Source of the DNA: Desulfobulbaceae bacterium
Lineage (GTDB): Bacteria; Desulfobacterota; Desulfobulbia; Desulfobulbales; Desulfocapsaceae
Assembly: GCA_008933635.1 (NCBI GenBank)
Contig: WBUQ01000005.1
Coordinates: 1 to 64,000, forward strand
DNA: 64,000 bases
Direction: 5' to 3'
In this document: positions 36,847 to 46,357 of the stretch, in pieces
How positions within the stretch are numbered: position 1 is the stretch's first letter
Layout: the number at the start of each line of letters is the position of its first letter
The notes under the pieces: model-generated
The model's input: only the letters and a program-made list of their open reading frames with translations
Database searches by the model: none
What the model was told of the DNA's origin: nothing
Program-made: the position numbers and the translations under genes

Positions 36847-38556
36847 ATGCAGCTGTTGAACCCGAAGAAATATCAGCGTGAGCATGCCGACGAGGCGTCG
36901 CGGCAGCTGGTCGAGAAGACGATAGCCTTTTTCGAGAACAAGGGCCTGCGCCGGATCAAGGAGGATGACCAGTCCATGGTCTGGTACGAGGATTTCCTCC
37001 AGTTCATCAAGGAAGAAGGTGTCTTTGCCACTCTGCTGACCCCGGCCGCCTACGGCGAGGGCGATCCCGCGAGGCGCTGGGACATGTGGCGGATCAGCGA
37101 ATTCAACGAGATCCTTGCCTTCTACGGGCTCTGCTACTGGTATGCCTGGCAGGTGACGATCCTCGGCCTCGGGCCGATCTGGATGGGGAGCAACGAGGAG
37201 GCGAAGAGGCGGACGGCACGACTGCTGACCGAGGGCGGCGTCTTCGCCTTCGGCCTCTCCGAGAAGACCCATGGCGCCGATCTCTACTCCACCGAGATGA
37301 CCCTGACCCCGCAGGGGGACGGCAGCTGGCTGGCCAACGGCTCGAAATACTACATCGGCAACGGCAACTGCGCCGCCCTGGTGGCGACCTTCGGCAGGAT
37401 GGCAGGTACCGGCGAGTACGTGTTCTTCGTCGCCGACCCGAAAAAGGCCCAGTATGAATGCGTGAAAAAAATCGACACATCCGGCGTCCGTCAGGCCTAT
37501 GTCGCCGAGTATGCCCTGCGCGACTACCCGGTCTCCGAGGCAGATATCCTGTCGCGCGGCGATCTGGCCTGGAACTCGTCGCTCAACACCATCAATATCG
37601 GCAAATTCGAACTCGGCTGCGCCTCGATCGGCATCTGCACCCACGCCTTTTACGAGGCCCTGAACCATGCCGCCGGCCGCAATCTCTACGGCCGCTTTGT
37701 CACCGATTTCCCGCATGTGCGGCGGCTGTTCACCGAAGCCTACGCCCGGCTGTGCGCGATGAAGCTGTTCGCCATGCGGGCAGCCGACTACCTGCGGGCC
37801 GCAAGCGACGACGACCGCCGCTATCTCCTCTTCAATCCGGTGGTGAAGATGAAGGTCACCGGCCAGGGCGAGAAGGTCATTGCCCTGCTGCACGAGGTGA
37901 TCGCCGCCAAGGGCTACGAGCAGGACACCTACTTCGAGATGGCCCTCCGCGATATCGGCATGCTGCCCAAGCTCGAGGGCACGGAGCATGTCAACATGGC
38001 CCTGATCATCAAGTTCGTGAAGAACTACTTTTTCAACCCGCAGGACTATCCCGAGGTCCCGCGGCGCAGCGAGGCGGGCGACGACAGCTATCTCTTCCGC
38101 CAGCAGACCGGCGGTCTCGCCCGGGTGCGTTTCCCTGATTACCGGCTGGCCTATGCCGGCGTGGACTCGCCGAACATCGCCATCTTCCGTGAGCAGATCG
38201 AGCTGCTGCGCCGTCTGCTGATCGAGGCCCCGCCATCCCAGGAACAGGCAGGCAATATCGATTACATGCTGGCCGCCGGACAGCTGTTCACCCTCGTTGT
38301 CTATGGCCAGCTGATCCTCGAGAACGCGAAAATCTACGCGATCGATAACGACCTCCGCGAGGAGGTATTCGCCTTCCTGATCCGGGACTTTTCCTCTTTT
38401 GCCCTGCAGATGAACCTCAACTATGAAAATTCTGCGGCCCAGGAAACGTTCTACTCCTCAATGATCAGAAAACCTGCTACAAACAGTCAAGCGGCAGAAC
38501 GCGTCTGGACCAGCCAGGTGTATGCTTTACGGGACCAGTATGTGATGAATATCTAG
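36847..38556 (+). CDS. Divergent acyl-CoA dehydrogenase (569 aa)
   Basis: The fold signature is clear: FAFGLSEKTHGADLYSTEMTL (flavin site), GSKYYIGNGNCAALVATFGRM, and LPKLEGTEHVNMALI, where E may be the catalytic base. The N-terminus (LNPKKYQREHADEASRQLV) and the long C-terminal helical part differ from the other two dehydrogenases in the window. AAGGAGAAGAG precedes ATG 36847. It is followed after 12 bp by an unusual ferredoxin gene, which suggests that electrons may go to, or come from, Fe-S clusters rather than ETF alone. The substrate is unknown. Confidence 0.87.
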   Translation: MQLLNPKKYQREHADEASRQLVEKTIAFFENKGLRRIKEDDQSMVWYEDFLQFIKEEGVFATLLTPAAYGEGDPARRWDMWRISEFNEILAFYGLCYWYAWQVTILGLGPIWMGSNEEAKRRTARLLTEGGVFAFGLSEKTHGADLYSTEMTLTPQGDGSWLANGSKYYIGNGNCAALVATFGRMAGTGEYVFFVADPKKAQYECVKKIDTSGVRQAYVAEYALRDYPVSEADILSRGDLAWNSSLNTINIGKFELGCASIGICTHAFYEALNHAAGRNLYGRFVTDFPHVRRLFTEAYARLCAMKLFAMRAADYLRAASDDDRRYLLFNPVVKMKVTGQGEKVIALLHEVIAAKGYEQDTYFEMALRDIGMLPKLEGTEHVNMALIIKFVKNYFFNPQDYPEVPRRSEAGDDSYLFRQQTGGLARVRFPDYRLAYAGVDSPNIAIFREQIELLRRLLIEAPPSQEQAGNIDYMLAAGQLFTLVVYGQLILENAKIYAIDNDLREEVFAFLIRDFSSFALQMNLNYENSAAQETFYSSMIRKPATNSQAAERVWTSQVYALRDQYVMNI

Positions 38557-38568
38557 AGGAAAAACGAA

Positions 38569-39753
38569 ATGGGTCACCACCACGAGGGCAAGAGCGGCAT
38601 CGTGCCGCTGATCGACCGGTTGAACCGGTATCCAATCGGCCTGCCGGACAGCGAGACCCTGCGCCGGATCCTCGCCATCCTCTTCTCCGAGGAAGAGGCC
38701 TTCGTCGCCTCCCGCTTTCCATTGGAAGAGGCGACTCTGCCGGAACTGGAGCGGGCCACCGGATGGGGGCGGCAGCGGCTGGCGCCGGTACTCGAGGCGA
38801 TGGCCGACAAGGGTCTGATCATGGACCTGCAGTACGGCCGACGGACCTACTACCTGTTGATGCCCGGCCTGATCGGCTTCTTCGAATTCACCTTCATGAA
38901 ACAGCGCCAGGACCTGCCGGTGGAAGAACTGGCGCAGCTGATGCATGAATACCTGTTCGAGGATCCGGACAACCGGATGGGCACAGAATTTTTCGGCGGT
39001 AAGACCCCTTTGACCAGGGCCCTGTCCTATGAACAGCATATCCCTGTCGAGTCGGTGGTCACCACCTGGGAGAGCGCCCGCGAGATCGTCCGCCGGGCGG
39101 GCTATGGCGCAGTCGGCATGTGCTACTGCCGCCACAAGAAGGAGCACCTCGGCAAATCCTGCGACAAGGGCGCGCCGACCAGGGAGATCTGCATATCCCT
39201 CGGAACCGCCGCCCGTTTCATGGTCCGCCGCGGTTTCGCCGAAGAGCGCTCGGTCGACCAGCTCCTGGCGGTCATCGATACGGCCCGTGACCTGCGTCTG
39301 ACCCACATCACCGACAATATCCGCCATAAGCCGTCTTTCATCTGCAACTGCTGCTCGTGCTGCTGCGAGCTGCTGGGCGGGGTGATGCGGGGATTCCCCA
39401 ACGGTATCGCCAAGAGCGGCTATACCCTGGCCATCGATCAGGGCAGCTGTCTCGGCTGCGGCCTTTGCGCCAGGGCCTGCAATGTTCAGGCGATGGAGGT
39501 ATCCGACCGCGACGATGACGGCAGAAGGAAGCGGGTCCAGGTCAGGGCCGGTAGCTGTCTGGGCTGCGGTGCCTGCATTTCGGCCTGCCCGAGCGGATCG
39601 CTGTCGCTGGTCCCTGTTTCCCGGCCGCCGACCCCGGAAAAGAAAAAGGATCTCTTCATCCAGATCCTGAAGGAGAAGAAACGATTCACCCCCTTTCTCG
39701 TCAGCGGCATCACGACCAGGCTGCGGCGGACGCTCGGCATCGGCAAGGAGTGA
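38569..39753 (+). CDS. Two-cluster ferredoxin with winged-helix-like N-terminus
   Basis: 394 aa. It starts MGHHHEGKSGIVPLIDRLNR. Residues 20-100 look like a winged helix (LERATGWGRQRLAPVLEAMADKGLI, then a YGRRTYYLL wing). The middle has cysteine motifs CYCRHKKEHLGKSCDKGAP and CNCCSCCCELLGG. The C-terminal part is an 8-Cys ferredoxin (CLGCGLCARACNVQAM; CLGCGACISACPSGSL) that should hold two 4Fe-4S clusters. I know the general pattern of such 4Fe-4S proteins in sulfate reducers and relatives but no defined function. Its tight link to the 569-aa acyl-CoA dehydrogenase suggests a redox partner. Confidence 0.8.
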   Translation: MGHHHEGKSGIVPLIDRLNRYPIGLPDSETLRRILAILFSEEEAFVASRFPLEEATLPELERATGWGRQRLAPVLEAMADKGLIMDLQYGRRTYYLLMPGLIGFFEFTFMKQRQDLPVEELAQLMHEYLFEDPDNRMGTEFFGGKTPLTRALSYEQHIPVESVVTTWESAREIVRRAGYGAVGMCYCRHKKEHLGKSCDKGAPTREICISLGTAARFMVRRGFAEERSVDQLLAVIDTARDLRLTHITDNIRHKPSFICNCCSCCCELLGGVMRGFPNGIAKSGYTLAIDQGSCLGCGLCARACNVQAMEVSDRDDDGRRKRVQVRAGSCLGCGACISACPSGSLSLVPVSRPPTPEKKKDLFIQILKEKKRFTPFLVSGITTRLRRTLGIGKE

Positions 39754-39831
39754 GGTCGGCCGGAGTCGGGTGTGTGGGAGAATCACGGGCCTGCCTGATC
39801 AATACCTACCAATTCCACTGAAGAGGAGATT

Positions 39832-41484
39832 ATGACAGAGAGAACATATGCCGCCGGTGAGGCCTATGCCTACCCCCTTATCATCAAAAAGCTGCTGCAG
39901 ACGGCGATGGTCAGCGCCACCGACCAGGAAATCGTCTACCGCGGGGAGCAGCGCTACACCTACCGTGACCTCAACAACCGGATCCATCGTCTGGCCGGCG
40001 GGCTGACCGCCCTGGGCCTCAGACCGGGCGAGGTGGCGGCGGTCTTCGACTATGACAGTCCCCGCTACCTCGAATGCTTCTTCGCCATCCCGATGATGGG
40101 CTCGGTGCTGCAGACCGTCAACTGGCGATTGTCCACCGAGCAGATCGTCTATACCATCAACCATGCAGAGGCTGCGGTGATCGTCTTCAACAGCGATTTC
40201 CTGCCGCTGATCGAGGCGATCAGACCGATGCTGTCCACGGTCCGCAAGTATGTGCTGATCCGTGAGGGCGCAAGCCAGGCCGATGCCGGCCGCTTCGATG
40301 GCGAATACGAGGGAATGCTGCAGGGAACGCCTGAGCGTTACGAATTTCCCGATCTGGATGAGAACACCCGGGCCACCACCTTCTACACCACCGGCACCAC
40401 AGGCGACCCGAAAGGCGTGTATTTCTCCCATCGCCAGCTGGTGCTGCACTCGATGTCGCTGGCAATTGCCGCCGGCAGCTACCACAACGAGGGGCGTTTC
40501 CGCTCGAACGATGTCTACATGCCGCTGACCCCGATGTTCCATGTCCATGCCTGGGGGGTACCCTATGTCGCAACCATGCTGGGAACCAAGCAGGTCTATC
40601 CGGGTCGGTACGAGCCGAAAACCATCCTCGAGCTGATCAGGACCGAGAAGGTGACCTTCTCCCACTGCGTGCCGACGATCCTGCAGATGCTGATGACCGA
40701 TCCGGCCTGTCGCGAGGTCGATCTGTCGAACTGGAAGGTCATCATCGGCGGCGCCAAGCTGTCGAAGGGGCAGGCCAAGGCCGCCCGCGATCTCGGGATG
40801 ACGGTGTTCACCGGCTACGGCATGTCCGAGACCTGCCCGATCATCACCCTGTCTTTGCCGAAGCCGCACATGATGGACTGGGACGAAGATCGCATGCTCG
40901 ACATCATCACCAAGACCGGCACGCCGATCCCGCTGGTGGAGGTTGAGGTGGTCGACGAAGAGGACCGGGCCAAGCCGCATGACGGCGAAACGACCGGCGA
41001 GGTGGTCTTCCGGGCGCCGTGGCTGACCGAGGGCTATCACAAGTCGCCGGACAAGACGAAGGAATTGTGGCGCAACGGCTATCTGCATTCAGGCGATGTC
41101 GGCCATATCGATGCCGAGGGCTATCTGCAGATCACCGACCGGATCAAGGACGTGATCAAGAGCGGCGGTGAGTGGGTGAGTTCGCTCGATCTGGAGAATA
41201 TCATGAGCCAGCACCCGGCTGTGCTCGAGTCGGCGGCGATCGGCATCCCTGACGCCAAATGGGGCGAGAGGCCGCTGATGCTGGTGGTGCTGAAGGAGAT
41301 GTTCAAGGGGCAGGTGACCGAGGGCGATCTCAAGGCCTATATGAAGCAGGCGGCGGAAGAAGGGAGGCTGCCGCGCTATGGCGTGCCCGACACCATCATC
41401 CTCCTTGATGCCCTGCCGAAGACCAGCGTCGGCAAGCTCAACAAGAAACAGATGCGTCTCGACTACTCGGCACCGATCCTGTAG
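39832..41484 (+). CDS. Fatty acid--CoA ligase, AMP-forming (medium-chain type)
   Basis: A 550-aa acyl-CoA synthetase. Motifs: TFYTTGTTGDPKGVYFSHRQLVLHS, GYGMSETCPI, HSGDVGHIDAEGYLQITDRIKD, and the CoA-forming lysine region PKTSVGKLNKKQMR. Length and order match AlkK-like medium-chain ligases rather than the longer enzyme at 25867. GAGGAG precedes ATG 39832. It ends the plus-strand block that converges on merR. Confidence 0.93.
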   Translation: MTERTYAAGEAYAYPLIIKKLLQTAMVSATDQEIVYRGEQRYTYRDLNNRIHRLAGGLTALGLRPGEVAAVFDYDSPRYLECFFAIPMMGSVLQTVNWRLSTEQIVYTINHAEAAVIVFNSDFLPLIEAIRPMLSTVRKYVLIREGASQADAGRFDGEYEGMLQGTPERYEFPDLDENTRATTFYTTGTTGDPKGVYFSHRQLVLHSMSLAIAAGSYHNEGRFRSNDVYMPLTPMFHVHAWGVPYVATMLGTKQVYPGRYEPKTILELIRTEKVTFSHCVPTILQMLMTDPACREVDLSNWKVIIGGAKLSKGQAKAARDLGMTVFTGYGMSETCPIITLSLPKPHMMDWDEDRMLDIITKTGTPIPLVEVEVVDEEDRAKPHDGETTGEVVFRAPWLTEGYHKSPDKTKELWRNGYLHSGDVGHIDAEGYLQITDRIKDVIKSGGEWVSSLDLENIMSQHPAVLESAAIGIPDAKWGERPLMLVVLKEMFKGQVTEGDLKAYMKQAAEEGRLPRYGVPDTIILLDALPKTSVGKLNKKQMRLDYSAPIL

Positions 41485-41519
41485 CAAGGGCGAGGAGACC
41501 TGTCTGGCGAAGTGATGGT

Positions 41520-41539
41520 TGGCGGCTGTCAGGCCGCCA
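41520..41539. terminator. Hairpin between convergent ligase and merR genes
   Basis: TGGCGGC (41520-41526) pairs with GCCGCCA (41533-41539) over a 6-nt loop. No T-run is seen on either side. It lies mid-way between two convergent stop codons, consistent with a shared bidirectional stop. Confidence 0.5.
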
Positions 41540-41574
41540 GGCAGGTGAACGCTGTTTGATCCGGGAGGTGAAGA

Positions 41575-41973
41575 TCAGCGCCACTCCCCCTTGGTGAGCA
41601 TGTCGGTGATCCGGACCCGGTATTCGACGATATCCTGACGCAGGGAGGAGAGGCTGGCGATCTTGTCGTCGACCCTGGCGATATGCTGATCGAGGATCTC
41701 GATCAGCTTGGGGGTGATGGTGGTGAAGTTCTGGGCGTTGATGTCGAAAATTTCCGACAGATCCTGGATCTCCTTGAGCGAGATACCCATATCCTTCAGC
41801 TTGAGGATGAACTTCAGGCGCAGGACGTCATCGCGGTTGTAGGTGCGGGTGCCGCCACCAAGTCTCTTCGACTTGCCCATGATGCCGATCTCTTCATAGT
41901 AGCGGATGGTACGGGTGGTAATCCCGAGTTTTTTGGCCAGCGCACCGATCTGTACTGATTCTTGACTCTTCAT
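41575..41973 (-). CDS. MerR-family transcriptional regulator of the fatty-acid island
   Basis: 132 aa. The N-terminal winged helix-turn-helix is clear (IGALAKKLGITTRTIRYYEEIGIM, then RTYNRDDVLRLKFILKLKDMGISLKEI), followed by a dimerisation coiled coil (ILDQHIARVDDKIASLSSLRQDI). There is no cysteine in the C-terminal part, so a metal sensor is unlikely. MerR proteins such as LiuR control acyl-CoA pathways, and the location and motif distribution here point to the same kind of role. It is divergent from an acyl-CoA dehydrogenase gene with regulon motifs in between, so autoregulation is likely. Confidence 0.9.
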   Translation of the reverse strand: MKSQESVQIGALAKKLGITTRTIRYYEEIGIMGKSKRLGGGTRTYNRDDVLRLKFILKLKDMGISLKEIQDLSEIFDINAQNFTTITPKLIEILDQHIARVDDKIASLSSLRQDIVEYRVRITDMLTKGEWR

Positions 41974-42077
41974 TGTCTATCCTTGCGAAATGGACGTCAG
42001 GTCTGTCTGTATGGTACTATTCCCAGTGTCTCCGGGGGCATGCCCTGGCAGGCAATCTCTTGCGGACCATGCAGAAA

Positions 42078-42098
42078 TTAACCTTTACGTAATCTATG
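42078..42098. promoter_or_regulatory. Regulon motif on the merR side of the control region
   Basis: TTAACCTTTACGTAATCTAT matches the consensus CCYTTACGTWWW. It lies about 105-125 bp upstream of the merR start codon and is likely an autoregulatory site. Confidence 0.6.
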
Positions 42099-42206
42099 TT
42101 TCTACCATAGCATGTTTATTTTAATGATGTCAAATGTTTTATTTTTTAAAATAATCTATTAAATCAACATCATGACCGGCAGAAAGGAAGAAAGGCAGGA
42201 AAATTC

Positions 42207-42237
42207 TTGACCCTTACGTAAACTTTAGATATATAGG
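42207..42237 (+). promoter_or_regulatory. Promoter with embedded regulon motif for the acyl-CoA dehydrogenase
   Basis: TTGACC (42207-42212) is followed 17 bp later by TATATA (42230-42235), or 19 bp later by TATAGG. The sequence TTGACCCTTACGTAAACTT places the motif directly over the -35 box and spacer, the usual position for MerR-type control. Confidence 0.65.
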
Positions 42238-42292
42238 CAGGAGAACGGTGGAAAGTGCCCCCTGTGATCAGAAAATGATGGAGACGTGACCG

Positions 42293-43438
42293 ATGCATTT
42301 CGAACACACTGAGGAACAGCGGCTGATCCGCGATATGGTGAGGAGTTTTGCCGAAAAGGAGGTGGCTCCCTCCGCGGCGGAACGCGACGAGGAGGAACGG
42401 TTTGACCGGCAGCTGATGTTTGACCGGCTGGCGGAACTCGGCCTGACCGGTATCGTCTTTCCGGAAGAATATGGCGGTGCCGGTGCCGAGTATATCAGTT
42501 ATGCGATCGCCGTCGAGGAATTGTCAAGGGTCTGCGCATCGACCGGGGTGACCCTGTCGGCCCACCTCTCCCTCGGGGCTAACCCGATCTACCTGTATGG
42601 CACGGAGGATCAGAAGCAGATTTTCCTTGCCCCCCTCGCCCGCGGCGAGAAAATGGGGGCCTTCGGGCTGACCGAACCGATGGCCGGCTCAGATGCCGGC
42701 GGGACGAAGACAACGGCCGTCCCTGACGGAGGCGATTGGATCGTCAATGGCAGCAAGGTCTTCATCACCAATGCCGGCGAGGCCGACACCTATATCGTCT
42801 TTGCCCGTACCGACCGTGAGGCGGAGAAACACCACGGCATCAGCGCCTTCATCATCGAAAAGGGGACACCGGGTTTTACCTTCGGCAAGAAGGAAAAGAA
42901 GATGGGCATCCGTTCCTCGCCGACTATGGAGCTGGTCTTCGAAAATTGCCGTGTTCCCGCGGCCAACCTGCTCGGCGGCGAGGGAAACGGCTTCAAGGTG
43001 GCGATGAAGACGCTCGACGGCGGCCGCATCGGCGTGGCCGCCCAGGCGCTGGGGATCGCCCAGGGGGCCCTCGACGCGGCACTGGCCTATGCCAGGGAGC
43101 GAATGCAGTTCGGCTCGCCGATATGCCGTTTCCAGGGGGTGCAGTTCCAGCTGGCCGACATGGCCACCCAGATCGAAGCCGCCCGGCTGATGGTCTACCA
43201 GGCCGCCTGGCGTGCCAGCAACGGGATGTCCTATTCGCAGTATTCGGCGATGGCCAAACTGATGGCCAGCGAGACGGCGATGCGGGTAACGACCCAGGCC
43301 GTGCAGGTCTTCGGAGGGTATGGCTATACCCGTGATTTCCCGGTCGAACGGATGATGCGAGATGCCAAGATTACCGAAATCTATGAAGGGACGAGCGAGA
43401 TCCAGCGCCTGGTCATCGGTTCGGCCCTGACCCGCTGA
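42293..43438 (+). CDS. Acyl-CoA dehydrogenase (short/medium-chain type)
   Basis: A 381-aa FAD enzyme of standard length. It starts [20 protein letters not shown]; flavin motif [38 protein letters not shown]; and [18 protein letters not shown] with the catalytic glutamate. The sequence is close to the butyryl/isovaleryl-CoA dehydrogenase group. It heads the block with the membrane Fe-S oxidoreductase and etfBA, which fits direct use of ETF as acceptor. Confidence 0.94.
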   Translation: MHFEHTEEQRLIRDMVRSFAEKEVAPSAAERDEEERFDRQLMFDRLAELGLTGIVFPEEYGGAGAEYISYAIAVEELSRVCASTGVTLSAHLSLGANPIYLYGTEDQKQIFLAPLARGEKMGAFGLTEPMAGSDAGGTKTTAVPDGGDWIVNGSKVFITNAGEADTYIVFARTDREAEKHHGISAFIIEKGTPGFTFGKKEKKMGIRSSPTMELVFENCRVPAANLLGGEGNGFKVAMKTLDGGRIGVAAQALGIAQGALDAALAYARERMQFGSPICRFQGVQFQLADMATQIEAARLMVYQAAWRASNGMSYSQYSAMAKLMASETAMRVTTQAVQVFGGYGYTRDFPVERMMRDAKITEIYEGTSEIQRLVIGSALTR

Positions 43439-43484
43439 AAATCGTAGCCGAGGCAGCTGTGCCGGGGCGATGATGGAGACGACG

Positions 43485-45473
43485 ATGGAATTTACCCGTG
43501 AAATTTACTGGAATGTCGGGCATGGGGCTGCAACCCTGGTGCCCATGTACCTGCTGGTGATTGCCGCCCTGGCCGTGCTGGTCTACGGTTTTCGCCAGCG
43601 GATCGAGGTCTACCGCCTGGGGCTGCCGCTGAACCGGACCGATAACCTCGGCGACCGGATTGTCGGGATGCTGAAAAACGTCCTGCTGCAGAAGAAGGTT
43701 ACCCAGGTTCTGTGGCCGGGATTGCTGCACGGCCTGTTCTTCTGGGGTTTTTTTCTGCTGCTGATCGGTACCACCCTGATAGTGATCCAGGCCGATTTCA
43801 CCGACCTGCTCTTCGACTACCGCTTTCTGACCGGTACGTTCTACAAGCTGTTTTCCGTCACCCTCGACCTCGCCGGCCTGGTCGCCATCCTGATGCTTTC
43901 AGGACTGCTGATCCGGCGCTACGTCCTGCGACCGGAAGGGCTGGTGACGAAACGGGATGATGCCATCATGCACGGGCTGATGCTGACCATCTTGTGCACC
44001 GGCTTCCTTATCGAGGGGGCGCGGATGGCAGTCACCGAGATGGGTACTCCGCTCGCCCCCTGGTCGCCGGTGGGTATGGCAGTGGCCGGCGTGCTGTCTG
44101 CCGCCGGGGAGGGGGCGCTGCTGACCGTCCACAAACTGACCTGGTGGTTCCACCTGCTGCTGGTCATGGCCTTTATCTGCCTGATCCCGTTCACCAAGTT
44201 TCGTCATATCCTGACCACCAGCGCCAACTACCTGTTCACCGACCGTGGGCCCAAGGGCAAACTGGTCAAACTCGATCTCGAAAACGAGGAATCCGAGACC
44301 TTCGGTGCCACCAGTCTGAAGGAAATGACCTGGAAGGACATCTTCGATGCCGATGCCTGCACCATCTGCAAGCGCTGTCAGGACCGCTGCCCGGCGTATG
44401 CCACCGGCAAGCCGCTGTCGCCGATGAAGGTCGTCAACCAGCTGCAGGAGGTCGCCTTCACCGCTCCCGACAGCCAGCTGATCGAGCTGATCGGCAAGGA
44501 TGTCCTCTGGTCCTGCACCACCTGCCGCGCCTGCCAGGAGATCTGCCCGGCGGCCATCGAGCATGTCGGCAAGATCGTCGAACTCCGGCGGAGCATGGTG
44601 CTGATGGAAGGCGAGTTCCCCGGTGAGGAGGTGATGGCGGCGATGGAGGCCACCGAGGTCAACGGCAATCCCCTGGGCATTGGGTACGCCTCCCGCGGCG
44701 ACTGGGCCGAGGGGCTCGGAGTGAAGACAGTGGGCGAGGATGCCGATATCGACATCCTCTACTTCGTCGGTTGCTATGCCTCGTTCGACAAACGCAACAT
44801 CGCCGTTGCCCGCAGCTTTATCCAGCTCTGCCAGGCGGCAGGCGTAAAGGTCGGCATCCTCGGCAAGGAGGAGAAGTGCTGCGGCGAACCGATGCGCAAA
44901 ATGGGGAACGAGTATCTCTTCCAGACCCTGGCTGCCGAGATGGTCGAATTGATCAATGGCAGCGGGGTGAAGAAGGTCGTCACCACCTGTCCGCACTGCT
45001 ACAACACGCTGGCCAAGGACTACCGCGACTTCGGGCTGGAGGTGGAGGTGGAGCCCTATACCGTCTACCTTGAGAGGCTGCTGAGTGAAGGAAGGTTGCG
45101 GGTCCGGAGCGAAGATCTGGTCTGTACCTACCACGACTCCTGCTATCTCGGCCGGCATAACGACATCTACGACGCGCCCCGGCAGCTGATCCGGGCCGCT
45201 GGCGGCCGCATCACCGAAATGGAGAAGAACCGGGAAGAGGCCTTCTGCTGCAGCGCCGGCGGCGGCCGGATCATGGCCGAGGAGAAGATCGGCGAGCGGA
45301 TCAACATCCGCCGAGTCCAGATGGCATCGGCGACCGGGACCGCTATCCTGGTCTCGAACTGCCCGTTCTGCCTGACGATGTTCGAGGATGGGGTGAAGGG
45401 AGCCGGGGTGGAGGAATCGCTGAAGCCGCGTGATATCGCCGAGATTCTGGCCGAGCGGATACAGCGGGCATGA
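43485..45473 (+). CDS. Membrane-bound CCG-domain Fe-S oxidoreductase (ETF:menaquinone oxidoreductase type)
   Basis: About 662 aa. The N-terminal 250 residues contain five or six membrane helices like a cytochrome b / NarI subunit (GLLHGLFFWGFFLLLIGTTLIV; KLTWWFHLLLVMAFICLIPF). Two 4Fe-4S motifs follow: CTICKRCQDRCP and CTTCRACQEICP. The C-terminal half has two CCG domains (EKCCGEPMRKMG; FCCSAGGGRIMAEE) as in HdrB-like proteins. Next to etfBA this is the layout of the membrane protein (EMO) that passes electrons from reduced ETF to menaquinone in Geobacter-like and syntrophic bacteria. ATG 43485 has GGAG at good spacing; ATG 43470 is an alternative. Confidence 0.9.
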   Translation: MEFTREIYWNVGHGAATLVPMYLLVIAALAVLVYGFRQRIEVYRLGLPLNRTDNLGDRIVGMLKNVLLQKKVTQVLWPGLLHGLFFWGFFLLLIGTTLIVIQADFTDLLFDYRFLTGTFYKLFSVTLDLAGLVAILMLSGLLIRRYVLRPEGLVTKRDDAIMHGLMLTILCTGFLIEGARMAVTEMGTPLAPWSPVGMAVAGVLSAAGEGALLTVHKLTWWFHLLLVMAFICLIPFTKFRHILTTSANYLFTDRGPKGKLVKLDLENEESETFGATSLKEMTWKDIFDADACTICKRCQDRCPAYATGKPLSPMKVVNQLQEVAFTAPDSQLIELIGKDVLWSCTTCRACQEICPAAIEHVGKIVELRRSMVLMEGEFPGEEVMAAMEATEVNGNPLGIGYASRGDWAEGLGVKTVGEDADIDILYFVGCYASFDKRNIAVARSFIQLCQAAGVKVGILGKEEKCCGEPMRKMGNEYLFQTLAAEMVELINGSGVKKVVTTCPHCYNTLAKDYRDFGLEVEVEPYTVYLERLLSEGRLRVRSEDLVCTYHDSCYLGRHNDIYDAPRQLIRAAGGRITEMEKNREEAFCCSAGGGRIMAEEKIGERINIRRVQMASATGTAILVSNCPFCLTMFEDGVKGAGVEESLKPRDIAEILAERIQRA

Positions 45474-45574
45474 GAGTTGAAAACACATGGTGAAAGATTA
45501 CGGCCTGTTCTTTTCGGGACAGGACCGTTTGACCGGAAAACGGGAGTGATCCCACGAAGAACTGGAGGAATGCA

Positions 45575-46348
45575 ATGAAGATTCTGGTGTGCATCAAGCA
45601 GGTTCCGGACATGGAATCGAAGTTCAAGGTGGCGGCCAGCGGTACCTGGTACGATACCGCCGATCTTGCCTGGCGGATGAACGAATATGACGAGTACGCG
45701 GTCGAACAGGCCGTGCAGCTGAAAGAGCAGGTGGGCGATGCCGATCTCACCGTTCTCTGCATCGGCGGCGAACAGGTCAAGGAGACGATGAAGAAGGCAC
45801 TGGCCATGGGCTGTGACCGCGGTGTGCATATTGCCGACGACAAGTCGGCGGAGAAGGAACCGTATCAGATTGCCGGCATCATTGCCGAGTTCGCCAGGGA
45901 CAAGGGCTTCGACCTGATCTTCACCGGCATGCAGTCCCAGGACCGCGGCAGCGCCCAGGTCGGTGTGCTGGTCGCCGAGCTGCTGGCCATCCCGAGCATC
46001 TCCACTATCGTCCAGTTTACCTTCGCCGGTGGCCGGATCGAGACCAAGCGCGAGCTCGAAGGCGGAGTCAAGGCGATCGTCAGGACTTCCACGCCGGCCC
46101 TGGTCACCTGCCAGCTCGGCCTCAATACCCCCCGCTACCCGACTCTGCCCAACATCATGAAGGCCAAAAAGAAAGAGCTGGTTTCCCTGCCGGTGACCGA
46201 TCTGCTCAAAGTCGAAGCCCGGCAGGAAACGGCGAAGCTGTTCTTCCCGGAGAAGAAGGGTGGCGGACTGGTACTGGAGGGAGACGTCGGGCCGCTGGCT
46301 GACAGGCTGATCCAGATTCTCAAGGAAAAAACCGGCGTTCTGGCCTAG
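45575..46348 (+). CDS. etfB: Electron transfer flavoprotein beta subunit
   Basis: 257 aa, starting MKILVCIKQVPDMESKFKV, a standard EtfB N-terminus. It contains LIFTGMQSQDRGSAQVGVLVAELL and TPRYPTLPNIMKAKKKEL, the loop that recognises acyl-CoA dehydrogenases. With EtfA it collects electrons from the dehydrogenases in this island. GGAGGAATGCA precedes the start; only 9 bp separate it from etfA. Confidence 0.95.
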   Translation: MKILVCIKQVPDMESKFKVAASGTWYDTADLAWRMNEYDEYAVEQAVQLKEQVGDADLTVLCIGGEQVKETMKKALAMGCDRGVHIADDKSAEKEPYQIAGIIAEFARDKGFDLIFTGMQSQDRGSAQVGVLVAELLAIPSISTIVQFTFAGGRIETKRELEGGVKAIVRTSTPALVTCQLGLNTPRYPTLPNIMKAKKKELVSLPVTDLLKVEARQETAKLFFPEKKGGGLVLEGDVGPLADRLIQILKEKTGVLA

Positions 46349-46357
46349 GAGGGAACG

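Larger units (their letters stand above)
41974..42292. other. 319-bp control region between merR and the acyl-CoA dehydrogenase
   Basis: Strongly AT-rich in the centre (42100-42175, with runs such as ATTTTTTAAAATAAT), unlike the GC-rich surroundings. It carries two regulon motifs (listed separately) near its two ends. No gene is visible. Confidence 0.7.
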
